Shown here in pieces: positions 8,472 through 16,999 of a stretch of 64,000 nt of DNA. Below the pieces are notes generated by a model. It had not been told where the DNA came from, did no database searches, and saw only the letters and a program-made list of their open reading frames with translations. Where the stretch lies: contig JAJEGN010000005.1 of the NCBI GenBank assembly GCA_022819855.1, forward strand, positions 195,724 through 259,723. Reading direction: 5' to 3'. This DNA comes from Gammaproteobacteria bacterium. Lineage in GTDB: Bacteria > Pseudomonadota > Gammaproteobacteria > Steroidobacterales > Rariloculaceae. Made by a program: the position numbers and the translations under genes. Within the stretch, counting starts at the first letter, position 1; every line of letters starts with the position of its first letter.

Positions 8472-10634
8472 ATGGACGTTACTGACATCATCGACCCGCT
8501 GAACGACGCTCAGCGCGAGGCGGTGACCGCGGGCGGCGCGCCGACCCTCGTGCTCGCGGGCGCCGGCAGCGGCAAGACGCGGGTTCTCGTGCACCGCGTG
8601 GCCTGGCTCGTGAAGGTCGAAGGCGTCCCTCCCCAACAGGTGCTCGCGGTCACGTTCACGAACAAGGCCGCGCGGGAGATGCGCGACCGCATCGAGGCGC
8701 TGCTCGGTTTCCCGACAGCGCATCTGTGGATCGGCACGTTTCACGGCATCGCCCACCGCATGCTGCGCATGCACTGGCGCGAGGCCGGGCTTGCGGAGAC
8801 CTTCCAGATCGTCGACGCGGACGACCAGTTCAAGCTGTTGCGCAGGATGCTCAGGGACATGGGCGCGAACCCCGACGAGTGGACCGCAAAGGAGATCCGA
8901 GACCTGCAGTGGTTCATCAACGCTCAGAAGGAGGAAGGGCTCAGAGCCGGCGATTGCGGCGACGACGGCAACGTCGGGCGGCGGCAGTTCATCGAACTTT
9001 ATGCGCGCTACGAACGGTTCGCCGAGGCCGCCTCCGCTGTCGACTTCGGTGAGCTTCTGCTCAGGACGCTCGAAACGCTCGAGCGCCACGAAGAGCTCCT
9101 CGATCGGTATCGCCGGCGTTTCAGGCATCTGCTCGTCGACGAGTTCCAGGACACGAACGCCATTCAGTACCGCTGGCTGAAGCTCCTCGCCGGCAACGAG
9201 GGCGTTCCCTTCGTCGTCGGCGACGACGATCAGTCGATCTATCGCTGGCGCGGTGCGCGCGTCGAAAACCTGTTCCGCTTCGAGAAGGATTTTTCGGGCA
9301 CGCGCCTGCTTCGTCTGGAACAGAACTACCGGTCCACGGCGACGATCCTCAATGCGGCGAACGCCGTCATCGCGCACAACGGCACACGGCTCGGCAAGAA
9401 CCTCTGGACCAGCGGCGAGGACGGCGAGCGGATCAGGCTCTTCGTCGCGTTCAACGAGCGCGACGAGGCGGAGTTCGTCGTCAATCGGGTCCGCGACCAC
9501 CTCGATCGCGGCAAGCGGGCCAGCGACGCGGCGGTGCTCTACCGTTCCAACGCACAGTCGCGCGTGTTCGAGGAAGCGTTTCTCGCGGCCGGCATCCCCT
9601 ACCGCGTCTACGGCGGGCTGCGCTTCTTCGAGCGCGCCGAGATCAAGGATGCGCTGGCCTACCTGCGCCTGATCGCGAACCGCGACGACGATCCGTCGTT
9701 CGAGCGCGTCGTCAATACGCCCAGGCGCGGCATCGGCGCGCGGACCGTGGACGTCGTGCGCTCACGGGCACGCGCATCGGGGGCAAGCCTGTGGCGGGCG
9801 GCGGCAGCGCTCGTCGCCGACAAGGCTCTGCCGCAACGCTCCTCCGGCGCGTTGTGGGGGTTCCTCAAGCTCATCGAGGATCTCGATCGGGAGACCGGCA
9901 ACTGCGTATTGCACGAGCAGGTGGCGCGGGTCGTCGAAGCCAGCGGTCTCGCGAAGCACCACGCCAGCGATACGACGGGCAACGCCGAGGCCAGACTCGA
10001 GAACCTCGAGGAACTCGTCAACGCGGCGCGCGACCCCTACGGCGGCGACGAGGAGGAGATGTCGCCGCTCATCGCCTTTCTTTCGTATGCGGTGCTCGAG
10101 TCCGGGGATTCGCAGGCCGGCGCGACCGAGGACAGCGTCCAGCTCATGACGCTGCATTCGGCCAAGGGGCTCGAGTTTCCAGTGCTGTTCCTGTGCGGAA
10201 TGGAGGATGGTCTCTTCCCGCACCAACGCTCCCTGAACGATGCCGAGGGTCTCGAGGAGGAGCGCAGGCTCTGCTACGTGGGGCTTACGCGGGCCCGCGA
10301 GGAGCTGTACCTGAGCTATGCCGAGCAGCGACGCATGCACGGCATCGAGAACTACGCGACGCCGTCGCGGTTCCTGCGTGAGATTCCGTCCGATTTGCTC
10401 GAAGAGATTCGCCCGAGCTTCGCGGCCGGGCGGCAGATATATCGCCGCGGCGGAGTTGTTGCGCAGGAGACCAACGGCGTTCAGCTCGGCCAGCGCGTCC
10501 GGCACCGGAAGTTCGGCGAGGGTGTCGTCCTCAACAGCGAGGGCAGCGGCGCGCATGCGCGCGTGCAGGTGAACTTCGAGCTCGCGGGCACCAAATGGCT
10601 CGTGCTCGCCTATGCGAACCTTGAACTGATGTAA
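8472..10634 (+). CDS. uvrD: DNA helicase II UvrD
   Basis: 3'-to-5' superfamily 1 helicase for nucleotide excision and mismatch repair, 720 residues, the same length as the E. coli enzyme. Helicase motifs run in order: Walker A AGAGSGKT (residues 30-37), FTNKAAREM, GTFHGIAHRML, DEFQDTN near 220, VGDDDQSIYRWRGA near 250, EQNYRS, then TLHSAKGLEFPVLFLCG and YVGLTRARE. The C-terminal Tudor-like piece (GQRVRHRKFGEGVVL) marks UvrD/PcrA. The start is set by GGAAGG at 8461-8466, 5 bases before ATG. Monocistronic in appearance. Confidence 0.97.
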   Translation: MDVTDIIDPLNDAQREAVTAGGAPTLVLAGAGSGKTRVLVHRVAWLVKVEGVPPQQVLAVTFTNKAAREMRDRIEALLGFPTAHLWIGTFHGIAHRMLRMHWREAGLAETFQIVDADDQFKLLRRMLRDMGANPDEWTAKEIRDLQWFINAQKEEGLRAGDCGDDGNVGRRQFIELYARYERFAEAASAVDFGELLLRTLETLERHEELLDRYRRRFRHLLVDEFQDTNAIQYRWLKLLAGNEGVPFVVGDDDQSIYRWRGARVENLFRFEKDFSGTRLLRLEQNYRSTATILNAANAVIAHNGTRLGKNLWTSGEDGERIRLFVAFNERDEAEFVVNRVRDHLDRGKRASDAAVLYRSNAQSRVFEEAFLAAGIPYRVYGGLRFFERAEIKDALAYLRLIANRDDDPSFERVVNTPRRGIGARTVDVVRSRARASGASLWRAAAALVADKALPQRSSGALWGFLKLIEDLDRETGNCVLHEQVARVVEASGLAKHHASDTTGNAEARLENLEELVNAARDPYGGDEEEMSPLIAFLSYAVLESGDSQAGATEDSVQLMTLHSAKGLEFPVLFLCGMEDGLFPHQRSLNDAEGLEEERRLCYVGLTRAREELYLSYAEQRRMHGIENYATPSRFLREIPSDLLEEIRPSFAAGRQIYRRGGVVAQETNGVQLGQRVRHRKFGEGVVLNSEGSGAHARVQVNFELAGTKWLVLAYANLELM

Positions 10635-10643
10635 ACTTGCCGC

Positions 10644-10659
10644 GCACTCTCGGGAGTGC
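10644..10659. terminator. Hairpin after uvrD, possible terminator
   Basis: GCACTC (10644-10649) and GAGTGC (10654-10659) form a perfect 6-bp stem with the stable tetraloop TCGG, 9 bp after the uvrD stop. No T-tract follows, so intrinsic termination is uncertain; it may only protect the 3' end. The remaining 195 bp to trkA contain a T-rich stretch near 10690-10720 that may hold the trkA promoter. Confidence 0.35.
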
Positions 10660-10854
10660 TCCGAACACTTCAACTCATCGTCGTTTGCTGTTCCTTGAGT
10701 TATTGTTTTTTCCAACGCAATGCTTTGACGAACAGGGCTCTGCAGGCTGTTTCCGGCGAAATACTCCGAGACATTTCCCGCAGAACATTCCGGTCAGGCG
10801 CAGTGTGCCTGCCGTGAGTGCGATGTAGCCTGGCTCGTGGGCACAGGGTAGCGG

Positions 10855-12231
10855 ATGAACATACTGATCCTGGGTGCTGGACAGGTCGGGGCCACGGCGG
10901 CCTACAGCCTCGCCCGGGAAGAAGCCAACGATGTCACGATCGTGGACCGCAACCCGGCCGTCCTGCGCGATCTGCAGAACCGGCTCGACGTTCGCACGGT
11001 GGTCGGCAACGCGGCCTATCCGGAGGTCATCGAGCGGGCCGGGGTCCGCGACTGCGACATGCTCATCGCGCTCATGGACAGCGACGAGACCAACATGATC
11101 GCCTGTCAGATCGCGCACACGCTGTTTGACGTCAGGACCAAGATCGCACGCGTCCGCGCCCGCGAGTTCGCCAATCACGCGAAGCTTTTCGCGGACGACA
11201 TGATCCCGGTCGACGTCATCATCAACCCCGAACAGCTCGTGACCGAGCACATGACCCAGCTCATCGAGTTTCCCGGTGCGCTGCAGGTGCTCGAATTCGC
11301 CGACGGCCGGGTGTGGCTGGTCGCCTCGCGCGCGGAGGATGGCGGCGCGCTGATCGGGCGCCCGCTGTCGGAACTCTCGCATCACATCCCCAACGTCGAG
11401 TGCCGCGTGGTCGCGATCTATCGCGAAGGGCGCGGGATCATCCCGGACGGCAGCACGGTCGTCAGCGAAGGCGACGAAGTGTTCTTCATCGCCGCGCGCA
11501 AGGACGTGCGCACGGTGCTGAGCGAGATGCGAAAACTCGACGATCCCGTGCGCAATGTCGTCATCGGGGGCGGCGGCAACATCGGTGTGAGGCTCGCAAG
11601 CGCAATCGAGAACACGACGCACGTCAAGCTCATCGAACGCAACCGGGTGCGCGCCGAGGAGATCTCCAAACGGCTCGACAGTGCGTTGGTCCTGCTCGGC
11701 GATGCCGCGGACGAGGAACTGCTGCTCGAGGAAAACATCGACAGCGCCGACATTTTCGCTGCCGTCACCGACGCCGAGGAAGCGAACATCCTGTCCGGAA
11801 TGCTGGCCAAGCGGCTCGGCGCCCACCGGGTCATGGCGCTGATCAACAAGCCCGCCTACGCCGAGTTCGTGGAAGCCGGCATGATCGACATGACGATCTC
11901 GCCGCAGGAGATCACCCTCGGCGCCCTGCTGGCCCACGTCAGGCGCGGGGATGTGGTCAAGGTCCACGCCCTGCGCCGCGGTGCGGCGGAAGCGATCGAG
12001 GCGATCGCGCACGGCGATGCGCGCGAGTCGCGGGTCGTCGGACGCGCGGTTGAGGAGATCAGGCTGCCGCGCGGCGCCGCGATCAATGCGGTGGTCCGGG
12101 GAGACGAGGTCATGATGGCGCATCACGACACCGTGATCGAGGAGGACGACCATGTGATTCTCTTCGTCGCGGACCGGCGCCAGATCGACGAAGTCGAGCG
12201 ACTGTTCGAAGGCAGTGAAGATTCCGGCTGA
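10855..12231 (+). CDS. trkA: Trk potassium uptake system peripheral subunit TrkA
   Basis: Cytoplasmic regulator of K+ uptake, 458 residues, equal in length to E. coli TrkA. Two tandem RCK modules are visible, each with a Rossmann NAD-binding motif: ILGAGQVG at residues 4-11 and VIGGGGNIG near 236-244. Each is followed by a TrkA-C segment (for example LIGRPLSEL, and RVVGRAVEEIRLPRGA). In family members nucleotide binding gates the TrkH pore. trkH follows 27 bp later, giving a complete Trk unit in one operon. Sometimes trkA is linked to rsmB; here it is not. Confidence 0.96.
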   Translation: MNILILGAGQVGATAAYSLAREEANDVTIVDRNPAVLRDLQNRLDVRTVVGNAAYPEVIERAGVRDCDMLIALMDSDETNMIACQIAHTLFDVRTKIARVRAREFANHAKLFADDMIPVDVIINPEQLVTEHMTQLIEFPGALQVLEFADGRVWLVASRAEDGGALIGRPLSELSHHIPNVECRVVAIYREGRGIIPDGSTVVSEGDEVFFIAARKDVRTVLSEMRKLDDPVRNVVIGGGGNIGVRLASAIENTTHVKLIERNRVRAEEISKRLDSALVLLGDAADEELLLEENIDSADIFAAVTDAEEANILSGMLAKRLGAHRVMALINKPAYAEFVEAGMIDMTISPQEITLGALLAHVRRGDVVKVHALRRGAAEAIEAIAHGDARESRVVGRAVEEIRLPRGAAINAVVRGDEVMMAHHDTVIEEDDHVILFVADRRQIDEVERLFEGSEDSG

Positions 12232-12258
12232 GCATCGGAACGAGGGAGAGTCAGCGCC

Positions 12259-13710
12259 GTGACGGCGGGTACCGTTCAGCGTGTGCTGGGCCTGCTGATC
12301 GTCCTGTTCAGCATGACGATGCTGCCGCCGATCGGCTGGGGGCTCTTCTACGATGACGGCACCTGGGGCGTCTTCGCCGCATCGTTCCTGATCGTCGCCG
12401 GCATCGGACTCCTCCTGTGGTGGCCGGTGCAGAGGATTCGCCAGGAATTGCGGCTGCGCGGCGGTTTCCTGGTGGTCGCACTCGCATGGATCGTGCTTGG
12501 TGCGCTCGGCGCGACGCCGCTGCTGCTTGCCGAGACTCCGCAGATGAGCTTCACCGACGCGGTGTTCGAGGCGGTCTCGGGCCTGACGACCACCGGCGCA
12601 ACCGTGCTCGTCGGACTCGACTCGCTGCCGCCTGCCATCCTTTACTACCGGCAGCAACTGCAGTGGGTTGGCGGCCTCGGCATCATCGTCTTCGCCGTGG
12701 CCATCATGCCGCTGCTCGGCGTCGGCGGCATGCAGCTCTATCGCGCCGAGACGCCCGGACCGGTCCGGGAAACCCGGCTGACTCCGCGAATCACCCAGAC
12801 CGCAAAGGCGCTGCTCAGCGTCTACGTGGGCATCACCTTCGTCTGCGCTGTCGCCTACTGGCTCGCCGGCATGAGCTTTTTCGACGCCGTGTGCCACAGC
12901 TTCAGCACGGTGGCGATCGGCGGCTTCTCGACCCACGACGCGAGCTTCGCGTACTTCGACAGCCCGCTGATCGAGATGATCGCGGTCGTCTTCATGTTCA
13001 TCGCGGGCATCAACTTCGCCCTGCACTTCCTGGCGTGGCGCGACAAGCGCCTGACGAGCTACTTCACCGATCCGGAGCTTCGCTCCTACGTCTGGATTCT
13101 CGGAATCCTGTCGACGTTCGTCCTCGTTTACCTGCTCTGGCAACAGCAGTACGACGGGGTCGGAGAAACCATCACGAAGGGCCTGTTCCAGGCCGTGTCG
13201 ATCGCAACGACGACCGGGTATACGACCGACAATTTCGCCGCCTGGCCGGGAGCGCTGCCCGTGTTGCTGCTCTTCGCGAGCTTCGTGGGCGGTTGTGTGG
13301 GATCGACGGCCGGCGGCATGAAGGTCATGCGCTGGTCACTGATCTACAAGCAGAGCGTGCGGGAGTTCCAGCGGCTCGTCCACCCGAGCGCCGAAATCCC
13401 CGTGAAGCTCGGCGCGCGGGCCGTGAATCCCCGGATCGTGGATTCGGTGTGGGGCTTTTTCGCCGCCTACATCATCGTCTTCACCGTAATCATGCTGCTG
13501 CTCCTGTCGACCGGCATGGATCAGGTCTCGGCGTTCGCCGCGGTTGCGGCGACGATCAACAACCTGGGCCCCGGCCTCGGCGATGTCGCGTCGGGGTTCG
13601 GCGACGTCAACGCCGTCGCCAAGTGGTGCGGCGTCCTTGCGATGTTTCTGGGCCGGCTCGAAATCTTCACCCTGCTTGTGCTCATCACGCCAACCTTCTG
13701 GCGCGGTTGA
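12259..13710 (+). CDS. trkH: Trk potassium transporter membrane subunit TrkH
   Basis: Pore-forming subunit, 483 residues, GTG start with GAGGGAGAG upstream. Four pore-loop repeats contain the filter glycines: SGLTTTGAT, STVAIGGFST, ATTTGYTT and INNLGPGLG. Between them are the expected membrane helices. It works with TrkA to admit K+ driven by the membrane gradients. A 106-residue TPR protein follows 29 bp later on the same strand and may belong to the operon. Confidence 0.96.
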   Translation: MTAGTVQRVLGLLIVLFSMTMLPPIGWGLFYDDGTWGVFAASFLIVAGIGLLLWWPVQRIRQELRLRGGFLVVALAWIVLGALGATPLLLAETPQMSFTDAVFEAVSGLTTTGATVLVGLDSLPPAILYYRQQLQWVGGLGIIVFAVAIMPLLGVGGMQLYRAETPGPVRETRLTPRITQTAKALLSVYVGITFVCAVAYWLAGMSFFDAVCHSFSTVAIGGFSTHDASFAYFDSPLIEMIAVVFMFIAGINFALHFLAWRDKRLTSYFTDPELRSYVWILGILSTFVLVYLLWQQQYDGVGETITKGLFQAVSIATTTGYTTDNFAAWPGALPVLLLFASFVGGCVGSTAGGMKVMRWSLIYKQSVREFQRLVHPSAEIPVKLGARAVNPRIVDSVWGFFAAYIIVFTVIMLLLLSTGMDQVSAFAAVAATINNLGPGLGDVASGFGDVNAVAKWCGVLAMFLGRLEIFTLLVLITPTFWRG

Positions 13711-13739
13711 GGCAGCCACGGCAATAGTCAGCGGGCGCC

Positions 13740-14060
13740 ATGGTCGACCTGACAGCAAACCTGGAAGCACTGTTGGCCGGCGGTACGGACAACGCGGCGT
13801 TGCGCGTGGCGCTCGCGACTCGCTACCTCGCGGCTGGCACTGCGGAACGCGCGGTCGAGCATGCGCGTGCGGCCGTTGATCGCGATGCCGACTATTCCGC
13901 GGCCTGGCGGGTGCTCGGCAAGGCGCTGACCGAAGCCGGCCGCGATGACGAGGCGAGGCAAGCGTACGAGCAGGGCATCAGGGTCGCCGAGCGGCGCGGC
14001 GACCAGCAGGCGGCGAAGGAAATGCGCGTGTTTCTCAAACGATTGGCGCCCGGCCGCTGA
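13740..14060 (+). CDS. Small tetratricopeptide-repeat protein
   Basis: 106 residues, all helical, with about two and a half TPR units: RVALATRYLAAGTAERAVEHARAAVDRDADYSAAW (residues about 21-55, abbreviated) and LGKALTEAGRDDEARQAYEQGIRVAERRGD after it. No signal peptide. TPRs mediate protein-protein contacts; the partner is unknown. It lies 29 bp after trkH, so co-expression with the Trk system is likely, but whether it acts on TrkAH is not known. Similar small TPR proteins are frequent hypothetical genes in proteobacteria. Confidence 0.8.
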   Translation: MVDLTANLEALLAGGTDNAALRVALATRYLAAGTAERAVEHARAAVDRDADYSAAWRVLGKALTEAGRDDEARQAYEQGIRVAERRGDQQAAKEMRVFLKRLAPGR

Positions 14061-14182
14061 CGGCTATATTCTGCGCACGCAGTAACGGCGGTAGCGACAA
14101 CACTCACAGCACACCCGCGTTATCTGTTGTGCCCACGCGGGTACCGAAGGGAGGGGGGCCGGCCGGCAACGCAGCCAGACCG

Positions 14183-14731
14183 ATGCATTCCGTCAGCGAA
14201 AAACTCAGACGCTTCAGCGAGCTCAGCGGCCGGCTCATCGCCTGGCTGACGCTGCCGATGGTCCTCGGCACCTTCGTCGTCGTCGTGCTGCGCTACGTGT
14301 TCGACCTCGGCTGGATCTGGATGCAGGAGAGCATCATCTGGATGCATGCGGCGGTGTTCATGCTCGCCGCCGCCTATACGCTGAACCGCGACGAACACGT
14401 TCGGGTCGACGTCATCTACCGGGGCATGCGGCCGGAACGCAAGGCGCTCGTCAACCTCGCCGGCACCGTGCTGTTTCTCTTGCCGATGGCCGTCTTTCTG
14501 GTGGTGACCAGTTTCGACTACGTCGCCGTGTCGTGGCAGATCGGGGAGTCGTCGCGCGAAGCGGGCGGACTGCCGTTTCCCTTCGTGCCGCTGCTCAAGA
14601 CCGTGATACCCGTGACAGCCCTCATGCTGATCGCGCAGGGGGTGGCCGGCGCGCTCGATGACGCGCTCGTGCTTGCGGGGAAGGCGCCGCCGCGCGAGCC
14701 TGTCGGGGCTCCCGACGGCGAGGGTCCGTAA
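14183..14731 (+). CDS. dctQ: TRAP transporter small membrane subunit DctQ
   Basis: About 182 residues with four membrane segments, as expected for DctQ. Typical points are VVVVLRYVFDLGW, the SIIWMHAAVFMLAAAYTLNRDEHVRVDVIY segment (residues about 52-82, abbreviated), and FPFVPLLKTVIPV. Together with DctM it forms the integral part of a tripartite, Na+-driven, periplasmic-binding-protein-dependent carrier. The GTG at 14129 gives a longer product; ATG 14183 fits the family start better, although neither has a strong ribosome-binding site. The last codons (DGEGP then stop) lie in a 16-bp repeat that recurs just before dctM. Confidence 0.9.
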   Translation: MHSVSEKLRRFSELSGRLIAWLTLPMVLGTFVVVVLRYVFDLGWIWMQESIIWMHAAVFMLAAAYTLNRDEHVRVDVIYRGMRPERKALVNLAGTVLFLLPMAVFLVVTSFDYVAVSWQIGESSREAGGLPFPFVPLLKTVIPVTALMLIAQGVAGALDDALVLAGKAPPREPVGAPDGEGP

Positions 14732-14804
14732 GCATGGGATCGATCCCGCTGTCAGCCCGGATTTGCGGCGTGCGGTCGAGGCCCACGTACGGCGAGGGTC
14801 CGTA
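14715..14804 (+). repeat. 16-bp direct repeat spanning the dctQ-dctM junction
   Basis: ACGGCGAGGGTCCGTA occurs at 14715-14730 and again at 14789-14804, 74 bp apart. Both copies are followed by a near-identical start context: an ATG at 14734 after the first and the dctM ATG at 14808 after the second. The first ATG opens a 23-codon frame whose last residues YGEGP and stop mirror the end of DctQ. This looks like a partial duplication of the gene junction, or a short leader peptide that couples dctQ to dctM. Confidence 0.6.
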
Positions 14805-14807
14805 GCC

Positions 14808-16178
14808 ATGGAGTGGATCGCCGTCATCATGTTCGCGACGGTCATCGTCGTGTTGCTCGCGGGTTATCCGGTGGCGTTCTCGCTCGGCGGGACGGCGCTC
14901 GGCTTCGCGCTGGCGGGGGTCGCCTTCGGCGGGTTCGAGGCGGCGTTCCTCGGCACGATGCCGAATCGGCTCTTCGGCATCATGAGCAACGAGACGCTCC
15001 TCGCCGTGCCTCTTTTCGTGTTCATGGGCGTGACGCTCGAGCGGGCGAAAATCGCCGAGAGCCTGCTCGACAGCCTGAGCGCGCTCTTCGGCGGGCTGCG
15101 CGGCGGGCTCGGCATTTCCGTCACCGTCGTCGGGATGCTGCTTGCGGCGAGCACGGGCATCGTCGGGGCGACCGTCGTGACGATGGGACTGCTGTCGCTG
15201 CCGACGATGCTGCGCCGCGGCTACAGCCCGAGGATAGCGACCGGCACGATCTGCGCGGCCGGCACGCTCGGTCAGATCATCCCGCCTTCGATCGTGCTCG
15301 TGCTGCTCGGCGACGTCCTGTCTTCGGCCTATAGCCAGGCCCAGCTTGAACAGGGCATCTTCTCGCCGGATACGGTTTCGGTGGGCGACCTCTTCGTCGG
15401 CGCGGCGGTGCCGGGGCTGGCTCTCGTTCTGCTTTACATGCTTTACATCGCCGGGGTTGCGATCCTGAATCCCTCCGCGATGCCGGCCGCCGAACGCGGT
15501 CCACAGCCTCCGCGCTTCCTCGATCTCATGGGCGCGCTGCTGCCGCCGCTGCTGCTGATCCTGGCCGTGCTCGGCTCGATCATGGCGGGTTTGGCGACCC
15601 CGACCGAAGCCGCCGGCGTCGGCGCCGTCGGCGCCGTCGTGCTCGCGTTGCTCAAGCGCGAACTCACGGTGGCGAAGCTGCGCGAAGTCATGCAGAGCAC
15701 GATCCGCATCAGCAGCATGGTGTTCCTGATCCTGGTCGGCGCGTCGGTGTTCTCGCTCGTGTTCCGGGGCTACGGCGGCGACGCGCTCGTGCAGGAATTC
15801 CTGACGGGCCTGCCCGGGGGCGTCTTCGGTGCCGTGTTCATCGTGATGCTGCTGATGTTCCTGCTCGGATTCGTGCTCGACTTCATCGAGATCACGTTCG
15901 TGGTCGTGCCCATCGTCGGGCCGATCCTGCTGTCGATGGGGCTCGATCCGGTCTGGCTCGGCGTGATGATCGCGATCAACCTGCAGACCTCGTTTCTCAC
16001 GCCGCCTTTCGGCTTTGCGCTGTTCTATCTGCGGGGAGTGGCGCCTGCAAGTCTCGGCACGGGCGACATCTACCGCGGGGTCATACCGTTCGTCGCGATC
16101 CAGTTGCTCGCGCTCGGCCTGCTGGCCGTGTTTCCCGAGCTTGCGACGCGTTTGCCCGAGATCGTCTACGGGCGGTAG
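14808..16178 (+). CDS. dctM: TRAP transporter large membrane subunit DctM
   Basis: 456 residues from ATG 14808, about twelve membrane helices, ion-transporter superfamily. Typical elements: GYPVAFSLGGTALGFAL near the start, VPLFVFMGVTLERA, STGIVGATVVTMGLLSLP, CAAGTLGQIIPPSI, ATPTEAAGVGA, and NLQTSFLTPPFGFALFYLRG near the end. The Q-I-I-P-P-S segment is the usual DctM mark. Longer upstream starts exist in frame but overlap dctQ without family similarity. The binding protein for this transporter is most likely the TakP-like gene at 22278-23366 on the other strand, with the oxidase operon in between. Confidence 0.95.
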   Translation: MEWIAVIMFATVIVVLLAGYPVAFSLGGTALGFALAGVAFGGFEAAFLGTMPNRLFGIMSNETLLAVPLFVFMGVTLERAKIAESLLDSLSALFGGLRGGLGISVTVVGMLLAASTGIVGATVVTMGLLSLPTMLRRGYSPRIATGTICAAGTLGQIIPPSIVLVLLGDVLSSAYSQAQLEQGIFSPDTVSVGDLFVGAAVPGLALVLLYMLYIAGVAILNPSAMPAAERGPQPPRFLDLMGALLPPLLLILAVLGSIMAGLATPTEAAGVGAVGAVVLALLKRELTVAKLREVMQSTIRISSMVFLILVGASVFSLVFRGYGGDALVQEFLTGLPGGVFGAVFIVMLLMFLLGFVLDFIEITFVVVPIVGPILLSMGLDPVWLGVMIAINLQTSFLTPPFGFALFYLRGVAPASLGTGDIYRGVIPFVAIQLLALGLLAVFPELATRLPEIVYGR

Positions 16179-16210
16179 ACGGGCCGGAACCGAAGTAGCG
16201 GCCGTGCTGA

Positions 16211-16241
16211 CCGGCTCGGAGGATCGCCTCGCCGGAGCCGG
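16211..16241. terminator. Inverted repeat in the convergent dctM/cox gap
   Basis: CCGGCTC (16211-16217) pairs with GAGCCGG (16235-16241), and GAGG (16219-16222) with CCTC (16227-16230) inside it. The structure lies in the 171-bp space between two convergent genes, where a bidirectional terminator would be expected. There is no T-tract on either side, so the role is uncertain. Confidence 0.3.
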
Positions 16242-16349
16242 CTGGCCAGACGCGACGGGGGGACGGGTGCGAAGGGCCGCAGAGCGCAGCGGCACGCGCG
16301 CCGCTCGGCGCCACGGGACAGCGCCGCCAGCCGCGTGTGCGGCCGGCCG

Positions 16350-16640
16350 CTAATGCTGTTCGGAATCTTCGGGCTGCTGAGTGGGCTCAGGCGCAGACGA
16401 TGCGCGAAACCAGCTCAACGCGCCGAGCACCAGCAGCGCCAGTGCGACGATTGCGAACGGCAGCGGCGGTAGCCAGACGGGTACGTGTTCCATTCCGGTC
16501 AAGTAGGGCGCCAACGGGCGCGAAAGTAGCCAGGCGACGGGCAGGCCGAGCAGGATTCCGAATCCCAGAAACGTGCTGATCCTCCACAGGCCCGCCCAGA
16601 GCAGCGCGAGAATCGCGAGGACGATGAGCCAGCCGAGCAT
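16350..16640 (-). CDS. Small membrane protein at the end of the cytochrome oxidase operon
   Basis: 96 residues with two to three hydrophobic segments (IVLAILALLWAGLW, FGILLGLPVAWLLS, LPFAIVALALLVLGAL) and a short charged C-terminal tail. The family is not recognised. It starts 7 bp after the stop of the subunit IV gene on the same strand and so belongs to the cox operon. A small accessory or assembly subunit of the oxidase is the natural guess, but nothing in the sequence proves it. Confidence 0.6.
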   Translation of the reverse strand: MLGWLIVLAILALLWAGLWRISTFLGFGILLGLPVAWLLSRPLAPYLTGMEHVPVWLPPLPFAIVALALLVLGALSWFRASSAPEPTQQPEDSEQH

Positions 16641-16647
16641 GGCAGGC

Positions 16648-16989
16648 TCAATGATCCAGTCCGGCCGGCGCCAGCGGTTCGGAGAAGAAGTCGAGCCGCG
16701 TGAGCACGGTGTAGTCGCCTTCCCAGGCGAGGATGCCGATCAGGAAGAACAGCAGGATCGGCGGACCGAGGATGGCCCAGATCAGTGCCAGGCGCTCCCA
16801 GGCCATGTGCATGAAGATCGCGACGATGAAGCCGGCCTTGAGGACCATGAACAGCAGGATCAGGCCCGTTCTCAGGAAACCGTCCGGCAGGAAATCGGTG
16901 GCGTACGAGAACGCGCTGAACAGGAACAGCAGGCCCCAGATCCAGAAATAGATGCTCAGAGGGTGTTGTTGCCCTTCCGCCTGTGCCAT
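16648..16989 (-). CDS. Cytochrome c oxidase subunit IV family protein
   Basis: 113 residues, three membrane helices (IYFWIWGLLFLFSAFSYA, LRTGLILLFMVLKAGFIVAI and ALIWAILGPPILLFFLIGIL). The central helix with FMVLKAGFIVAIFMHM is the hallmark of the prokaryotic subunit IV/CtaF-CyoD type that stabilises heme-copper oxidases. ATG 16989 has GGGAGTC 6-7 bases before it; an in-frame extension to 17085 overlaps the preceding gene and lacks a protein-like pattern. It lies 10 bp after the subunit III gene. Confidence 0.8.
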   Translation of the reverse strand: MAQAEGQQHPLSIYFWIWGLLFLFSAFSYATDFLPDGFLRTGLILLFMVLKAGFIVAIFMHMAWERLALIWAILGPPILLFFLIGILAWEGDYTVLTRLDFFSEPLAPAGLDH

Positions 16990-16999
16990 CGGTGACTCC

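Noticed and set aside
10675..13143. 822-residue open frame opposite trkA-trkH
   Set aside because: Composition dominated by Asp, Arg, His and Val from reverse-strand codon bias; trkA and trkH are certain on the other strand.
14622..16295. 557-residue open frame opposite dctM
   Set aside because: His/Glu/Arg/Gln-rich with no protein-like periodicity; antisense shadow.
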